Positions 11,932 through 12,001 of a DNA stretch of 12,001 bases are shown in pieces. The stretch comes from DATKSS01 sp049582065. Lineage in GTDB: Bacteria; Chloroflexota; Dormibacteria; Dormibacterales; Dormibacteraceae. The stretch is taken from contig JBAUTF010000059.1 of NCBI GenBank assembly GCA_049582065.1, positions 1 through 12,001 on the forward strand, given 5' to 3'. Below the pieces are notes generated by a model that made no database searches, had not been told where the DNA came from, and worked only from the letters and a program-made list of their open reading frames with translations. Position 1 is the stretch's first letter. Each line of letters opens with the position of its first letter. A program made the translations under genes and the position numbers.

Positions 11932-12001
11932 GCGGCAAGCGTAAGCGACCCGAGACACCAACTCCGCCGGACCGCCTCGACACGCATCAGAAAGGAGCGG
12001 G
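11928..12001 (+). CDS. Start of an ORF coupled to the 67-residue gene (partial)
   Basis: ATG 11928 overlaps the preceding stop (ATGA) and opens a frame of 24 full codons to the window edge. The start, MSGKRKRPETPTPPDRLDTH, is basic and Pro-rich, then QKGAG. The last bases (AAAGGAGCGG at about 11992) also look like a ribosome binding site. The ORF may therefore be very short and precede another gene just outside the window, or the real gene may start beyond the edge. No function can be suggested. Confidence 0.4.
   Translation, partial: MSGKRKRPETPTPPDRLDTHQKGA

Noticed and set aside
1..12001. CRISPR arrays, tRNA or rRNA genes, insertion sequences or attachment sites
   Set aside because: No regularly spaced repeats, cloverleaf-like segments, transposase or integrase motifs, or terminal inverted repeats were seen on either strand by eye.

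Overview
The window is GC-rich (roughly two thirds G+C by eye) and densely coded on both strands, with GTG and TTG starts alongside ATG and several 4-bp stop/start overlaps. The protein mix points to a free-living, deep-branching or Gram-positive-related bacterium. A class V (archaeal-type) fructose-1,6-bisphosphate aldolase/phosphatase occurs with a single-polypeptide class II nicotinate phosphoribosyltransferase, a YwaF/TIGR02206 membrane protein and an RtcB/archease pair. This suggests Chloroflexota, Dormibacterota or a related soil or thermophilic lineage. That placement is inference; no rRNA, tRNA or species marker is present.

Layout. At 1-76 (-) lies the first 25 codons of an unknown gene. 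It is divergent from a long MgtA-type Mg2+ P-type ATPase gene (275-2941, +). A small Lys/Arg/Ala-rich protein (3131-3409, -) is divergent from nicotinate phosphoribosyltransferase (3573-4931, +). A compact minus-strand operon runs from about 7438 down to 5160: alpha/beta hydrolase, PRPP-type phosphoribosyltransferase, a putative 51-residue ORF and the YwaF-like membrane protein, joined by GTGA and TTGA overlaps. Divergent from it are RtcB RNA ligase (7599-9056, +) and a short ribosome-hibernation factor (9147-9461, +). A conserved-looking hypothetical (9489-9893, -) is divergent from FBP aldolase/phosphatase (10053-11174, +). Archease follows (to 11634, no normal start codon), then a 67-residue acidic protein (11728-11931) and an ATGA-coupled ORF that runs off the end. 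No transposase, CRISPR array, tRNA or rRNA was seen, and no gene-free stretch exceeds about 300 bp.

How it fits together. The gene set covers survival of energy or oxygen limitation: divalent-cation transport, NAD salvage, ribosome hibernation, RNA repair (RtcB plus its activator archease), gluconeogenesis, and the hydrolase/phosphoribosyltransferase pair. From memory of the family literature, many of these functions recur in the Mycobacterium tuberculosis DosR (dormancy) regulon: Rv0571c (phosphoribosyltransferase plus hydrolase in one protein), Rv0573c (pncB2), Rv1997 (ctpF, a P-type ATPase), Rv2630/Rv2631 (archease-like/RtcB) and Rv0079 (ribosome-associated dormancy factor). The window therefore looks like a physically clustered version of a dormancy regulon in an unrelated bacterium.

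Supporting this, the upstream regions of most of these genes carry a GGCCC(T) element. It often has a GGGAC/GGGCC-like half-site four bases before it, and in several cases it lies about 40 nt before the start codon. The best copies are in the divergent hydrolase/rtcB region (7482-7497 and 7551-7565). This candidate operator family, the archease gene without an ATG/GTG/TTG, and the small coupled ORFs are the points most worth following up.
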